Counted from the first letter of the stretch, positions 9,901 through 23,306 are shown. The stretch: 64,000 nt of DNA from Macrotrachela quadricornifera (GCA_022393335.1 JAJEKB010021387.1:856765-920764); one strand, 5' to 3'. The notes: generated from the letters alone by a model not told the origin. Translations and numbers: made by a program.

Positions 9901-12900
9901 AAATGATCATGGAGTGGTATTATTTTAATTGCAATGCCAATCTAAAATATACTACATTGATTTAATTAATGCTATTTTTTCAAAATCAGATCGAATTCGC
10001 TTCGATTAGGATGATACTACCTTCTTCTAATAAGTAAACATCTACAGATTCATGTTTTTTTTAACTGAAATTCGTACGAAATGAATCTTATGGACTGGAC
10101 TTGTATGAGGCTGGAATATGCATGAGTGAAACTAGTCATTTCTATCGAGATCGAGACCGGAACCAGGACTATTATGTCCAACTTTAGTCTAGATCCGAAT
10201 TGTTTTCTACTAATATTTGGTACTTTTTGTGTCGATGATCAAATGAAAGATCATGATTTTTGTTATTAATTAATTAGATTCAGAAAAAAAGTGAAGATAA
10301 AGTTATTTTTGTAGAAAACTTCAAAGGTCATGTAGAATTCAAAAACTAGTTGAAATATCTATAGTCTCTCCTTATTGAAGTTCTATGCTCTATAGTAAGG
10401 AATGATGTTGAAATATATTCAGATATACATAATCTAATCCAAATGCATATTGGATCCGAAAATAAATCGAGATACAAACCAGAGTCCGAGGACTTGGATC
10501 CAATAGAAGTTAAAGCTTCTGGGTCGAAATCTCAATCTAAGTCTGGACGAATCAAAAATTCTCTACTAATCAGAAAGAGATGATCAGTTAAATCTTGTTT
10601 CTCAAATGGTTAGAGACATAACATTAGTGTTGATCTTAAGCCGTCCCTCTCTCAAAATAAAATTAGTACCTGATTATATTGTTAATTTTACGTTTAATCA
10701 AATCACATTTTTATACTCAATTTTTCATGCTAGACATGAAACTTAGGTTGTATAGCGCCCTGTTCCCGTTTGAAAAGACTATTGATACTCGTTATGATAC
10801 ACCTATTGCAATTCCGAATAAAAAATCTGAGGTCGTCTTTTCGCACATTGAGTAATATATTAAAAGCCGCACAAGTTCATGGGTTTCCAGAAACTGAGTT
10901 CATTTTTCTGAAACTTAATGACTGGACGAAATTAGAAATAAATTACATTAATGACCCTTGGCAAGATCTATTTTTTAGACGAGTTTTTTTTAGATCTTTT
11001 AACATCTTCCCCAACGCAAAGAGGCGAACAGAAACCAAAAAAATCTTAAAATCCTATCAAAGCATGAGATAAAAAACATTTTTTAAAACTTTTATGATCT
11101 ACGCTCAAAAGTTTGAGGGCTCTAATCTGTAGTGTTTTTCACATATACGTTAAGAAAAACTAATATTTTAGACTTATAAGGTTCATGATATTATCCCTCG
11201 TTTAATCTACAAACATCCAAAAAAAAATATCGGCCACCGATTTTCTTCTTCTAAAGACCTTTTTTTATAAATAAAGTGAAAGTAACTAGTTAATCAGAAC
11301 ACTAATTTATTTTAAAAATTCTTTCCTTTTCAGCTATATTTAAATAACAATATTGTTTGAATCGAGCCAGACATCGATATATATATATATATATACGGAT
11401 ACCTGCAAAACTAATCGACAAATGAATAGTCAACACAGAGAATTTCCGTATCTTTTTAACGCTCACTTCAGGGCAGTATCGGTAAGCTCCTAGGAATTGT
11501 TTCAGAATGTCATTTATAATTAGTCAAGATCTTCCTATGCTTATCATGTGTCATAACTTTGTAAACCTCTCTAGTGGTATTATCTGTAATTTTTTAGAGA
11601 TTATTTGAGTAAAAATGGGAAACTTTCACAAACAAAGATTCCATGTATATTCTGAGGATTTATATAATAATCATGAAGATTTATCAAATCATGTACACTT
11701 ATCTCAAGTATAAAACAATTAGGTGTTGAGACTTCAGCGGTAAGAAACTACAGTTGACACATCCTTCACAATGCAGTATTTTATTTCTTAAAGATTTTTT
11801 CTTCTTCAATCATGATAGTTAAAGGTAAATCGGACACTGTTTTACAGAGAAGAAGTAGCTCTACAAAATAACTTATCTCATTTATTTGTCATGGATGATC
11901 GTTGAGTAAAGATCATATGACTCTTTGAAATATATCCAAACGTATGAGTATTTTTCTTGAAATATTTTCTTTCTATTGAAGATACACCAGTGGATAATAG
12001 ACATACTACGGAGATGTGTTTTAAAAAGGATTGATCTAAGAGCTACATACACTTTCCTTTGAATAGAAATAATGTATTATTTCTTTTGCAACGAACAAGT
12101 AGTTTTTTAAAAATATTTATGATCATTCACAAGAAGAGTGATTAAAATAAGAAATATAATGACAATGGCTCCGACCAATGACAGAGCAGTCATTGCATAG
12201 TGGTATAGAACATAAATCTTCATTGAGAGAAGAATGCTAACAATCAAGCAAAAATTGCCAAATAATTATATTTGCACAGATAGTCATGTATTTTATACAA
12301 ATATTCGATCTGTTGGTTGCTAATATAAACGTACAGAAACAATATATCCGACTTCAGAAGAATAGAACGCAAGAGAGTCGAAAAAAGTTCTGTTACTCTC
12401 ACCTTATATGATTGTTCCCTTTTTTTCTTCTGTATCTCATTGCTAGGCTTTTGAAAAATTCGCCATTTGTGCTTCTCTATATCTTCATTGATTCAATTTG
12501 ATTGATTAATATATTGGGTACTGTAGTTGACTTACAAGCCAACACATTCGAAATGATCAAATTTTGTAGCAGAAATGTCCATAATAATAGAGAATCTGCT
12601 GCTGTTGCGACATGATGATAACCAAAAAAGTTATCGCGCCACCATTGTCACGATACTCAGTAAAATATTGTGATTTCGAAGGCTGTAACTCGCTCGAATT
12701 AGGACTAATACTGCTAATCGATCGAATTCGTTAAGTCTTAGAGTATAACATACATGAACACAGAGATTCTCGGTACAATCATGCATTTTGCAAACTCTTT
12801 TCTAGAAATACTGCCGCCATCACTATGACTTTTAGAAAAATTCGCCACTTAGTAAAAGAAAGAATTGACGAAACGAAAATTTCCCCGTCACTACAAGAAC

Positions 12901-15061
12901 AATAGAATGAATGGTTGTGAAAGACGTATTACCGCCTATAGAAGGTGTAAATATTAACAGAGCTGCGTCACAATCCTCTATTTCATTTACATCTGACTTG
13001 TTAATAGAGTATTCTTTCGTGTCAATTCATTTTTAAAATATGCCGATAGTATGCCTAATATCGAACAATATATCTACATTCCCTAGACAAAAGTCTTTCC
13101 TCCTCTTTTTTCCTCATTTTCTTTGTATTGAACTTCTGCTTCTAATTTTATACCAAATTAAAGCACATCAACAATGGTATTGATCAATGTTAAATAGTAA
13201 ACATCATTATAACTTTTTCATATCAAATTTAGACGATTTCTACCCTTCTACGCCTCTAATCCAACTGCTTTACGAAACAAATTATTTTATACCAATAGAG
13301 TGTAGAATTGTAGAAATTGCCTGAATTCGATATTAAAAAGTTAGAATAATCTTCACTATGTAAGACTAATAAATTCTAATCTCGACTTACTTTAATTTGA
13401 AAGAAGAAAATATTTTGAGAAAACAAGATCATACTTCAAAATATACTTCAAATAATCGTATGATGTTTTTTCTTCGATCTTGTGCGATAAATAGACGAGA
13501 TAAGCTATTTTGTAAACAACATACGTTTGATCATCATGACTGAAGAAGAAAAAAATCTTTATGAAAAAAAACCTATTGCAAATTATATGTCAATTTTGTG
13601 AAACATGTTTCGATTATAATTTGTTACTGGTGTAACTTCAACGCTTAATTAATTTCATACTTGACATATCCATATAATTTTCATATAAATTTTCGAAACA
13701 TATTTGAAGACTTTTCCTTGTAAGAAATAGTTAACAATTGTACAATTTATTTCTTTATTAAAAAAATAAATAACATTGTTTCACATTTAAATATAATTGA
13801 ATAAATAGAATAGATGTGAAAAACTTTTCAATAGATGAGTCTGTGCTTGCTTCTTCTTGAATATTCTTAAATGATGAATATAATTGTTTTACTTTAAAAA
13901 TACAGTTATCTGAAGGAGAACGCAAGTTCAATTTAATTTAAATGCATCCATTTTTTTTCCTCTAGCAATTTGAAGAATATAAATGTCAACCATCCCAATA
14001 ATCACGGAGTTGTTGATAGAAAAAAGAAAAAGCATTGAGCGTAACAGAAGACAAAAATTTAGTAACAACACACAGCATATTAAAGATGTAATCGATTTTT
14101 AGAGTAAATATGTATATTATTTTATTCTCTCACAATTGTTAATAAATATTTGAATGTATTTTTCTTAATAATTCCTCAATTCAATAAATGCGAGAGATAA
14201 ATATTATTTCAAATCGTCATTCAATTTGAGAATTTTGAAATAAAAATGACGTCATCTGAACCATTTTTTTTCACATAATCTTCAAAATTTTATAGTTATA
14301 AAAACAATTCAAACATCTGCATCACTCCTTTTTTTTCTTGATGATGACAATATTCTGTCGATTTTACTGTAAAAACTTGAGAAAAAAGAAATATTACTTT
14401 TAATAAAACATGATGAATGAAGCATATCCATCATAGTGGAAACTAAACAAGAAGCTATTTAAAGACACGCATCAAAGACTTTTTTCAACAAAACAAAAAT
14501 GTTTTCTATCAAGTAGAACACTGGATTTTGTTCTTTTTATCGAAATTAATCGTGCCAAAATTACTAGAAACAGTTACGGTACAGAGAGGAGGGAGGGAAA
14601 TTTTTTTAAGTATTCTCTATGTGTGCAAAATATTGAGAATAGAAAGATATTGACAATCATTATTACATAAAGACTACAAGACGTATGTAATCATTCTGAT
14701 AATAATTCGCAGGAAGAAAAGTTGAAAAGCAACTAATTTACTTCTAATCTTTTTATTTTATTGAGACTATTCCCTCGTTAATAAATCAGAGAATATATTT
14801 TCTCAATCTTTTTTTCGATTGATGTCTGAATATTTGCCTCATACGTAGTGATCAAGCGTTCGTTTAGCCTTGTCAATATAATAATCAACTGCAGACACCC
14901 AGATGTTGATCGATTGATCATCAATAATAATGGTATAGTTTGATCGGCTTTCTCTTCTTCAACAGACAGATCATCAATGTCACGTATGTGCTGAAAATGA
15001 ATTTCCTGGAAATCGCTGTAACGCATCAAATCCATTGTCATCAAGATAAAGATTTTTCAAA
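9901..15061. other. Long gene-poor AT-rich stretch
   Basis: No open frame longer than about 100 codons and none with a recognisable motif. A (TA)n run lies at 11378-11395. GATCCGA-type words recur at 10150-10550. The phrase AAAATTCGCCA(C/T)TT occurs at 12454 and 12836. Otherwise I see nothing. Confidence 0.5.
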
Positions 15062-15232
15062 CGGGATATCTTCGATAGTAAAGAATTTTGTCCAAATGTT
15101 GCTGTCAAATCGATTATTATAGATCGATAAACGTATCAGATGGTAAATATTATGATGTATAAAATGTCTCAAATGCAAGATAATTATCATCAATCTATGC
15201 AGCAGTTAGCAGCACAAGTTTCAAGTCACTAG
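15062..15232 (+). pseudogene. Decayed tandem paralogue of the 15550 gene (C-terminal part)
   Basis: Translated in one frame, this region aligns without gaps to the C-terminal half of the next gene. AVKSIII matches AVESIII, MMYKMSQMQDNYHQSM matches MTYKLRWMQTNYLEPM, and upstream D-I-F-D-S-K...EFCPN corresponds to D-V-F-E-G-K...ELCPQ with a deletion between. A TAA at 15128-15130 falls where the neighbour has Gln. After SM the copy continues QQLAAQVSSH to a TAG at 15230. The N-terminal half is not recognisable. Confidence 0.65.
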
Positions 15233-15495
15233 AGATGTCACCATTGCACTTTCCTATGGGACAATTCCTTTTCTGTTATTTTTGTCCTATGATTTTATCA
15301 TACATCATCGAAAATTTTTTTCTCAAGGTCGTCTAATGTCTACCACTTTATGTTTTGGTTGTGTGTTGTTGTATAAGTTGGTCTTTGCACATGGGTTGAT
15401 ATCATATAGATAAGATACACCCCATCAAAGTGTATCTGCGCCATACTTTAGATAAAATAAATGTCGATAATAAAAGCTGATCCCTCTGAAATACG

Positions 15496-15503
15496 TATAT
15501 AAG
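15496..15503 (+). promoter_or_regulatory. TATA box candidate
   Basis: TATATAAG, 47 nt before the ATG at 15550, a spacing that suits a short 5' UTR. Confidence 0.5.
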
Positions 15504-15549
15504 CTCGCTTTTCATCAATATTTTTGTATTCATAAAATAATCACAGCAA

Positions 15550-15981
15550 ATGGCACTTGTTACTGCCCGAAATGAGTATGGTATCAAACGAATAGGTCGT
15601 ATAACTACTGTTGCTGACAATGACGTAGCTAAACTAATGTATTATTTGTCCTGTGTATGTACGGCAATCGATAGCAATCAAAATGCAAATATTCGTCGTT
15701 TTACAAACTTTGCTAATTGGGCATCATTAACCTGGGAAGAACAAAAATTTCTTGTTGTTCTTTGCTATGCATTTAATCCAGACGTTTTTGAGGGAAAAGT
15801 TTTCTTTCATTGCCCAGAACTTTGTCCTCAAGCTGCTAATGAATTTTATGAAATTAATCAAATACGACATCGACTCATTGCTGTTGAATCAATTATCATA
15901 GCCGGTCAAGCTCATCATGTTACGAAAATTATGACCTATAAATTGCGATGGATGCAAACGAATTATCTCGAACCCATGTAA
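15550..15981 (+). CDS. Small cytosolic protein of unknown family, probably C-terminally truncated
   Basis: Single exon, 143 residues, starting MALVTARNEYG. No signal peptide or membrane span. Conserved-looking blocks, shared with the decayed copy upstream, are the CPELCPQ Cys pair, AVESIII, and KIMTYKLRWMQTNYLEPM. The stop TAA (15979-15981) is followed in the same frame by 24 sense codons, RLVRRLSNQQT to NNDCCCTIL, before another TAA. The upstream copy has CAG (Gln) exactly where this TAA sits, so the gene probably once read MQRLVRRL and ended in a Cys-rich CCCTIL tail resembling a prenylation signal. I do not recognise a function. Confidence 0.65.
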   Translation: MALVTARNEYGIKRIGRITTVADNDVAKLMYYLSCVCTAIDSNQNANIRRFTNFANWASLTWEEQKFLVVLCYAFNPDVFEGKVFFHCPELCPQAANEFYEINQIRHRLIAVESIIIAGQAHHVTKIMTYKLRWMQTNYLEPM

Positions 15982-16059
15982 CGATTAGTAAGACGACTTT
16001 CTAATCAGCAAACGGCTCCTATTGTAAATAATGATTGCTGTTGTACTATTCTATAAAAT

Positions 16060-17495
16060 AACTTTTCTTTCTTTTTTTTTTTATTATTTTGAAATTTATC
16101 ATTATGATCTACTTGTCAAATCTAATAGTAAGAAAAACAAAGAGATACAGAACAAATGTCATTTTTATTCAGAGAATAATTGCAATAACATTCGTAGCAC
16201 CTTCGATGGTATTTGCATGTACATTCGTAGTTGGTGTAGTTTCCATTAAGGGAGGAAGCTTTAAATGCCATTCTCTAAGCGGTAATGCATCCAACCGCAT
16301 AAATAAATACCACATCATTCCTATCCATATAAAACCAAATATAAAACAAAACTCCTACTTCAATTGAATATGCATGTAACTTGGATAACCAATTTCCAAC
16401 ATAAAATGTTGATGTTGAAGATATGTTTTGACCTAAATTTGATATTGTTGCTAATAATGTCACATAAGTACTAGCAACCCATGTCATCAAAATCGTCTGG
16501 GTTTGGACGATTAAGCGTGATTTTACAAGATGTTAATGAAGGATTTATTGAATTTGATATTTTTTAATTAAAAAAAGAGTAAACAGCAATTCTAAACGAA
16601 GCATTGACGATCCAAATCAATAACTCTCTTGTGCGAAAAATGATTATTCATAAAATAAATTTCTACTATTGATGTAATTACTTTCGTGTTGCTCCCATAT
16701 CAGGAGACATTCATGAATATTGGGATAAAAAAGACATATAAGATACATATAGTGCAGCTAGATGGAAATAGGTATTGAGAGCTGAAACATATATATCAGA
16801 TTATTATCAGATTTAAGTGGATTGATATCAATAAATATGCTAAGATCGAATATAAAGGCTTCTATATAGTTAGGTGAAAGGCCCTCAGATAATAGGTACG
16901 AGAGGTTAAAGCAGTATCATCGTCGTAGCTATAGAATTCCATTATTTAATGCTATCTCTAATATTTTTCTATTAAAATTAAAAAACAAATGCAAAACGTC
17001 TCTATTAGTGTTAACAAAGTAACTGGATATTTTTGCAATTGTATTTAGTTAACATCGGCATTATGCAAACAATTACTGCTTCTAACAACACAACACTACA
17101 CTTACTGTATTTTTGGACGTTAGTCCTCAGTGTCACAACAATTTTTATTCTCTTTGCACATTATAACTCTACCCATATACCCAAATGAAGTTGACATGAG
17201 TAAGATAAATGTTTATTGTGCTAATGCTAAAGTATTAAATCTTTTTTGAAGCTTACAGAAGAACGTGAAACATTTTTTTTTGAGCAAACACAAAAGTTTT
17301 AACATTGTTTTTAACTTTCCTGCTGAGTACACAAGCCGAGGTTAGACACTGTTTTATTGAGTTCGATATAGATATAAGCGCTAACCGTTAGTAATAGATG
17401 GCTCAGTATAGATGTAAGAGTTTACATTTTGTTAGCAATGGCGAGATATAGATATTCGAATTTAAAGCATAGCTAAAATAGGAAAGGCCAACTAT
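16060..17495. other. AT-rich DNA with no supported gene
   Basis: A minus-strand frame at 16275-16520 contains two hydrophobic stretches (starting ILMTWVASTYVTLLATI) and might be a scrap of a multi-span membrane protein gene. It has no start context and no flanking exons I can defend. Confidence 0.35.
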
Positions 17496-17499
17496 GGAA

Positions 17500-17925
17500 A
17501 GTTAGACACAGGTATCAAGTCAGATATAGTTGCAAGTGGTAAGATATTAATATAATAACTTCAATATACAAATAAAGGTCCCATTATAGTTTAAGCATAG
17601 GAATAAGGGATCAGTAATAGTTATAAAGGGTTGTATATACTTTTGAACGGTATATGTAGAAATAAGGAGTAACATATAGAAATAAAGAGTTAGCGATAGG
17701 AAGAAGAGGTTAAGCATAGAAATAGGGAGGTAGATACAGAATTATGGGATTAAGAATAGAAATAGGCGGGTAGATGTAGGAATAAGAGAATAGATATTGA
17801 ATTAAGGGATTGAAGATAGGAATAGGGGATTAGATATAGAATTAAGGGATTAGGGATAGAATGAAGAGGTTAAGGACAGAAATAAGAGATTAGATACGAA
17901 ATTAAAGATAGGAATAAGGCGCTTA
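17500..17925. repeat. Degenerate tandem repeat (about 18-22 nt unit)
   Basis: Variants of GGGATTAGATATAGAATTA and AGGAATAAGGGG follow one another for over 400 bp. The copies are clearest between 17690 and 17900, with phasing around 20 nt and frequent AGATA/AGAATA cores. A looser version begins near 17380. Confidence 0.75.
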
Positions 17926-18070
17926 CCGATTCAAGAAAAACATAGATTTAACCGTGCATTGATCGCGATTTTGCTTAAAAATCGGCAAAAGTATCTCCAA
18001 AAACCGCTATCTCAGACGATTTTATCGAAAAAGATCGTGATTTTGTTGCAAAATCGGTAAAAACCACCAT

Positions 18071-18106
18071 TTTGGACGATTTTTGTCCGATTTTCAGGAC
18101 ATGGAA
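18071..18106 (+). repeat. Dispersed repeat segment B, copy 1
   Basis: TTGGACGATTTTTGTCCGAT followed by TTTCAGGACATGG. The same phrase, with CATCACATGG at the end, is at 43146-43178. Flanks of both copies share further CGATTTT and GTGATTTT words, so the repeat extends upstream (from about 17975 here). Confidence 0.65.
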
Positions 18107-20107
18107 ACTGGCATAAAAGGCTTTCAATACAAACTAAAAAATCATCAGTGATATGTTTAATATAAGCTCAAAATGGATTATCAAAAATAAATATCTGCAC
18201 TATTTAATAGTTTATTAATGAGACTTTTAAATTTTCTATTTGATTTATATTCGATAAATACAGCTCAATCCATTTTTCATTAGATTTATTCTGTGTTTTT
18301 TTATTTCACTATTATTTTTGTGTTATTCTCTTTCTTTCTTGACATGAAAGGCTACCAATTTTCATCTTTCTTATTTTGCTTTGCTTTCAATCGTTCTGCT
18401 TTTCTTTTCGCCTATTTATCAAAATGTATCGCCGTTTTTTTTTCTTTTTCTGTGTTAGATCTTTTAATGTATGCTCGTACATTGTTTTAATTAGGCGGAA
18501 GGTATTGTGCAAGTCTACTGTTCGCAGGCTTTCACATTTTTCTTGCTGTCTTTTATTCTCTTTTTTATTCCTGTTTTTTTTCTTTTACATATAGTGAAGA
18601 ACATTTATAGTCAAGACAGAATAGAAAGAAGTTGCAAATAGGATGCCCCTATAACAACCATTTATTCTCATATAAAAATGTTGGTAAGTTCTGCAGGAAA
18701 AATACAAATGTGTTTCTTTAATTTAAGGATGAAAATAATACGCGATAGTAAGTATAAGGAAGAATATATTTGGTCTAAACTTTTTCTGTTTTATTCTCGC
18801 GAAATTCACTACTTCCTTTCATGCCTTAAAAATAATAGAGTAAAAAGAAAGAAATTCCATCGTATCATAACATCGAAAAAACACAATTCAAGATGAAAGG
18901 AAAAATAGTTAGAAGTGGAAGTAAAATTAGGTTAGTATTTTGTTTGAACATTATGATAGGATTATACATAAATAATACTAGCAGCATATTCAAGTTCTTT
19001 ATGTCTGAATTCGTTTTCTGACTTCAGTTAATTTCTTAACAGATTGAGTTAGGTGCAGAATTGAATTTTGCTTAAAACGGTACTATTCTCGCTTCTGCCG
19101 TAAATATTGTTATTCCAAAATTTTTTGACGAATATTTTTTATTCGGATTTTGTCGACGACTTAAGGTTGAGGATGAGACTCTTAAATTCACGAAAAAAAA
19201 ATCATTTCTTCACGATCGAAAATATGGATTATTATCTCCCTTTGTAAAAAGAAACGCTTGCTGTTCACGAAGCTGGTATGCTATTTATTGTTAGATGCAG
19301 ATAAATCATTGAACATTATGTCATGAAAACATAATGCGAATGAGAAGATTCCTAAAAGATTTTAAAAGCTAAACAAGCATATCAATGATCAATAAAATTG
19401 AATCGATTTGAAGCAAAAAAAAAATGGCTTCGATCGCACTTTCTCGACAATAATTTTGAGAAGTGTCTGTCACTCGTATAGACATGTTCTGAGGATGAAA
19501 AAGACTTCGGATTCGTTTCACAGTCGATCTTTAAGTTGTATTCACGATCTAAAAGTAGAAGAGTATTGAATTATATGTCTACCGACTATAAGTTCTCAAT
19601 AATAATCACACAAGTTCTACTGCTTTGATTATGTGATCAAAAAATAGGATGAAAGTGCATTACTGGTTAGAAGTGTGACTTCACTTTGTGAAAACGAACT
19701 AAGACCCTATCTGTAAAGGGATAGAGGAACTGAGCACACTATCAAAGCAAAGACATACATCTATATGAAAGAGAGAAAGAGTGTTTTTCGATGATAATAT
19801 TCTGTCACGAAAATAAGACATGAAGCTAAGAGGCAGATTAGATGATGTGAACGAAGTGAAAAGAAAGATTGTCTCTAAAAATAATGTGCTGCAGAGAAAA
19901 GAAAAGAAACAGTAGCGAGGGCATTCATCGTCGCTAACAAAAATAGTCATCAAATGCACGCCGTAAAACGAAGATGGGAATCTATTTGTAAAAATCATCG
20001 AGATACAAAAGATGACAGCTTCACCAAAATTAAGAATGATCCGTATAACATCGGTACTGTTGTGGAGTCCATATCGATTCATAGACTGGTTTTCTATACT
20101 TTAGCAC
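18107..20107. other. AT-rich intergenic DNA
   Basis: A T-rich tract at 18290-18600 gives spurious Phe-rich frames. A 127-codon minus frame at 19699-20082 has no domain and is probably chance. A poly(A) run lies at 19413. Confidence 0.5.
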
Positions 20108-20117
20108 TATATATAAG
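20108..20117 (+). promoter_or_regulatory. TATA box candidate
   Basis: TATATATAAG about 170 nt before the ATG at 20285; the spacing implies a 5' UTR of roughly 140 nt. Confidence 0.4.
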
Positions 20118-20284
20118 TTACGTTTATGACATTAACCACCAACACTAGGCTAGAGAATACTCCAGAGAAATACCCCGAAACATCAAAAACTATAGAATAG
20201 ATTCGCTTGGATCCCACGACACAGACGAAGGATCAAAGAATACAAATTAATTTATGGTATATTTATTTTTCTAGATTCTCTTTC

Positions 20285-22276
20285 ATGACAGAATTGTGTC
20301 CGAAGCCTCGATTGGCAAAGATTGTACTCGGCATTGGATGTTTTTTCTTTGTTATTGTCATCGTTTGTACTTTAGTTGGTGGTCCACTCTATATTCAACA
20401 ACGTAATAAAAAGTTGCTCTATTTAAAAGATACCTGTCGTGTTCAATCGGCGAGCTATGAGACTATCAGCAAATGCATTGGATCAGACACAAGAGCTACG
20501 AGGTATAGAAAGTGTTATGTAGCAATCTGGCAAGTTGAATTCGGTCAAAATGGAACACTAAAAGGAACCATACGAGGCGATGGAGAACAATCATACCAAA
20601 ACGTGGAAACAAAATCTGAGCAATATAAGGTATATACCACTAGTACCTACTTTTTTCTTACAGATTAACGGATATAGATGAATCAAGCTATGAATGCAAG
20701 TTCAAAAGCAATTAAATTTGTATGCGTATATTTTAACGCGTTTTATCAATTCATTCTTATAATTACTAAGACAGTTAAAATATAGGAAAAAGTATCACTG
20801 TTCTTTCCATTGAAACATTTGTGTGCTCATCTAAACTAGAAGATCCGAAGACTCTTTTACCTCATTCAGTAAATGCAACTATGATGAAAAGCAATTTATA
20901 TCATTATTCTAAAACAATATCTCAGACTTTTCATCATGATTTTGTGCCATTTCTTTATTGTAAAAAATTGTGTATTAAACACAAAATTGCCAAGAAACTG
21001 TATAAAAGCATCTTTTTGTGTTTTTGTTATGTCAAAAATGATTTAAATGGCTTTTTTACATATTGAATGACGTCAAAGTAATTTATTGAGGTTTTTTTTA
21101 ATGAAGATGAAAGATTATAAACACAAGCAGATTCTATCTTAACAGTTAGATCACGATATCACTTCGCCAAACTAGTCCAAAGATGACATTTTACCATGTC
21201 TATTAGACTTTGTCTATGCGTAATCAAAATCATGAAGAGTATTTGCCGAAATATATTCGACACTGAAAGTGGATAATCAGCGAGAGTTTAGATGTGGAGG
21301 ATTATTCATCTTATTTAAACTTAGACGAACGTCTACACTCGAGTGAGTTATTCTTGTCAAGCTCTTTCGTAGACAAGAGATTTAATTCTAGTAGGATATT
21401 GTGATCTAAGTTTAGAAAAAACTTCAACACAGAATATTGACCAAATTTTGAAAAGGGTTCTAATAAATCCTTGAAACAAAATCTGATAAGTGCTGAGATA
21501 AGATTTTGACCAATCTTACCAAAATTTTTCAAGGAATGAATAAGAATGAGACTAAGATAAACGTGATGTTACATAATAAAAGAGAAAAAGTTACCTTTTC
21601 AATGTGCCATGCATTCGGAGGTCCTCACAATACTGAACTCGATCAATTTCATTGTACTAGAGCCGATCTTGTATAACCAATGTTTTGATGTCTCAATTTC
21701 GAACATCAATCTACATATTGGGATTATACCTATAAGAGAATAGGGAATGTATGACGAAGCGATCATGCCGTAGTGAATGAATATACAGATGTACACCATG
21801 TTCATGCGATAATCCAGTCAAGTAAATAAGTAAGTATTGAAAAATTAATAAAAATAGTCATCATACAAAGGTCATTGACAGTTATTTCATTGATTATGAG
21901 TAGAAGAGAGAACATTCGTACGTTTTCATATGATCCTCAAGACTTAACTTCATTTTTCTAGTTGTATATTTGAAAATATTGTTACAATATTGTTTCGTAA
22001 GAGTGAACCTTGATAAATCATTTGTGATAATCACAAAAAAGAGCTCTTGCTCACTTTTCATCAACTTGTACGGCTGATAGCATTAAATTTGTTCTCTTTT
22101 AGGTTGGTTCTTCATATTCATGTTGGTACAATACAGATAAACCGTCTCAAGTAACATGGCACGATCCAATCACCTTTTACTCTCTCATTCTACTTTTAAT
22201 TGCCACCATATCTCTTCCATTTGGTATTGCTTCATTGATTGTCTTCTATCGTTTACGAGAGCCTGCTGATTTGTAG
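20285..22276 (+). CDS. Two-span membrane protein with four-Cys extracellular loop (BK channel beta-subunit-like topology)
   Basis: Two exons, 20285-20629 and 22103-22276 (phase 0), give 172 residues; the intron is 20630-22102 (GTATAT...TTTTAG). The ATG at 20285 is the first in frame that leaves a short cytosolic N-terminus; the upstream frame opens only from TTG. Span 1 is about residues 11-34 (IVLGIGCFFFVIVIVCTLVG) and span 2 about 139-161. The loop between them carries Cys in DTCR, SKCI, RKCY and SCWYN. Short N- and C-termini, two spans and a four-Cys loop match the KCNMB/TipE type of channel accessory subunit; CWYN resembles the conserved C-Y-N part of that loop. This is topology-level recognition only. 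The loop around residues 95-115 is charged and has an NGT sequon. AATAAA lies at 22395. Confidence 0.6.
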
Positions 22277-22394
22277 AACAATTAATCCTATTATTTATTT
22301 AGATTTTTACCATTTTATTGTACTGTATAACTTTACTGATTAATATAGATACAATAGCGTTTCGCTTGCTTCGGCCATCAATGTTTCAATGGTT

Positions 22395-22400
22395 AATAAA
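22395..22400 (+). promoter_or_regulatory. Poly(A) signal for the two-span membrane protein gene
   Basis: AATAAA 119 nt after the stop, the first one downstream. Confidence 0.5.
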
Positions 22401-23306
22401 ACATTGGTTTGTCTTCTTTTATTCTGTGAGTAATCTTTGTTCCATAAATGAAAATGTGAGTCTTGATTATCTCTAATAACATACTAAATAAAATATTCAT
22501 CTTACCGGCTGATTTATGAAATGATTCATTATGTGATGATGGAAGCACGATTGATCAGAATATAATTGACATAATATTATCATGGCCGATTTCGTCCTTG
22601 ATCAAAGGATTTATCAAATGATTTAATATATTGTAATTTGACTAAAATTAAGAATGACATTAGAATACCATCTTACACTATCATATAGGAAAGTAATTTT
22701 TTGTACGAAATGTTTATTAATGAAACTATGATACTATTTCTTGAGAAGATGTAAATTGTCACTTTCTATGAATAAAATATTCAGAGCATCATACGATCTT
22801 TATCAGGTATGTTAAGAATCTTTACGCACATTAATATTCAAATTTAATAAAATTTTAAAAATATGGTCTATTTATATTAACTTCAACAAATAGGTGAAGG
22901 TCTTGGAAGAAATAATGAAAAACCATCAAATATCTCCTATGAATTATTTTGTCACAAATAAACGAAAATTAAGGATGGACAGTGTTACCAGAAGCAATTT
23001 ATGTACTATTCTATTCTACAGAATCTTGATTGTAGAAACCATCAGAATTATTTCACTTTTTTGCAGTTTCACTAATTAATATTTGAAAGAGAATTTATGA
23101 TTGTATTTGATCAATATAAACTATTTATATCCTACAAAAAATATAGTTATGAAGTTAAATCAATTTCTTATAGAATGTTTGAAAACTTCCTCTTTTTTTT
23201 AACTCTGTAATAGAAAAAATAAAGCTCGAATTTTTTATACTACTAAATCGATCCTCAATAAATATCATTAGACATGCAAAAGTTAACTAAAGCTTGAAGC
23301 GGAAAA
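22401..23306. other. AT-rich intergenic DNA
   Basis: No supported gene. The longest frame (22894-23079) has no motif. Confidence 0.5.

Noticed and set aside
10770..11072. 100-codon plus-strand frame
   Set aside because: No domain and no flanking exons, only a moderately protein-like middle; probably chance.
16275..16520. Minus-strand frame with two hydrophobic stretches
   Set aside because: Might be an exon of a membrane protein, but the upstream frame closes without an acceptor and the downstream part loses frame.
19699..20082. 127-codon minus-strand frame
   Set aside because: Longest chance frame of the area; no domain, and it overlaps the probable promoter region of the two-span protein gene.
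20786..21066. Open stretch inside the long intron as a cassette exon
   Set aside because: An acceptor-like site exists, but exon 1 ends in phase 0 and joining there gives a stop after 17 codons.
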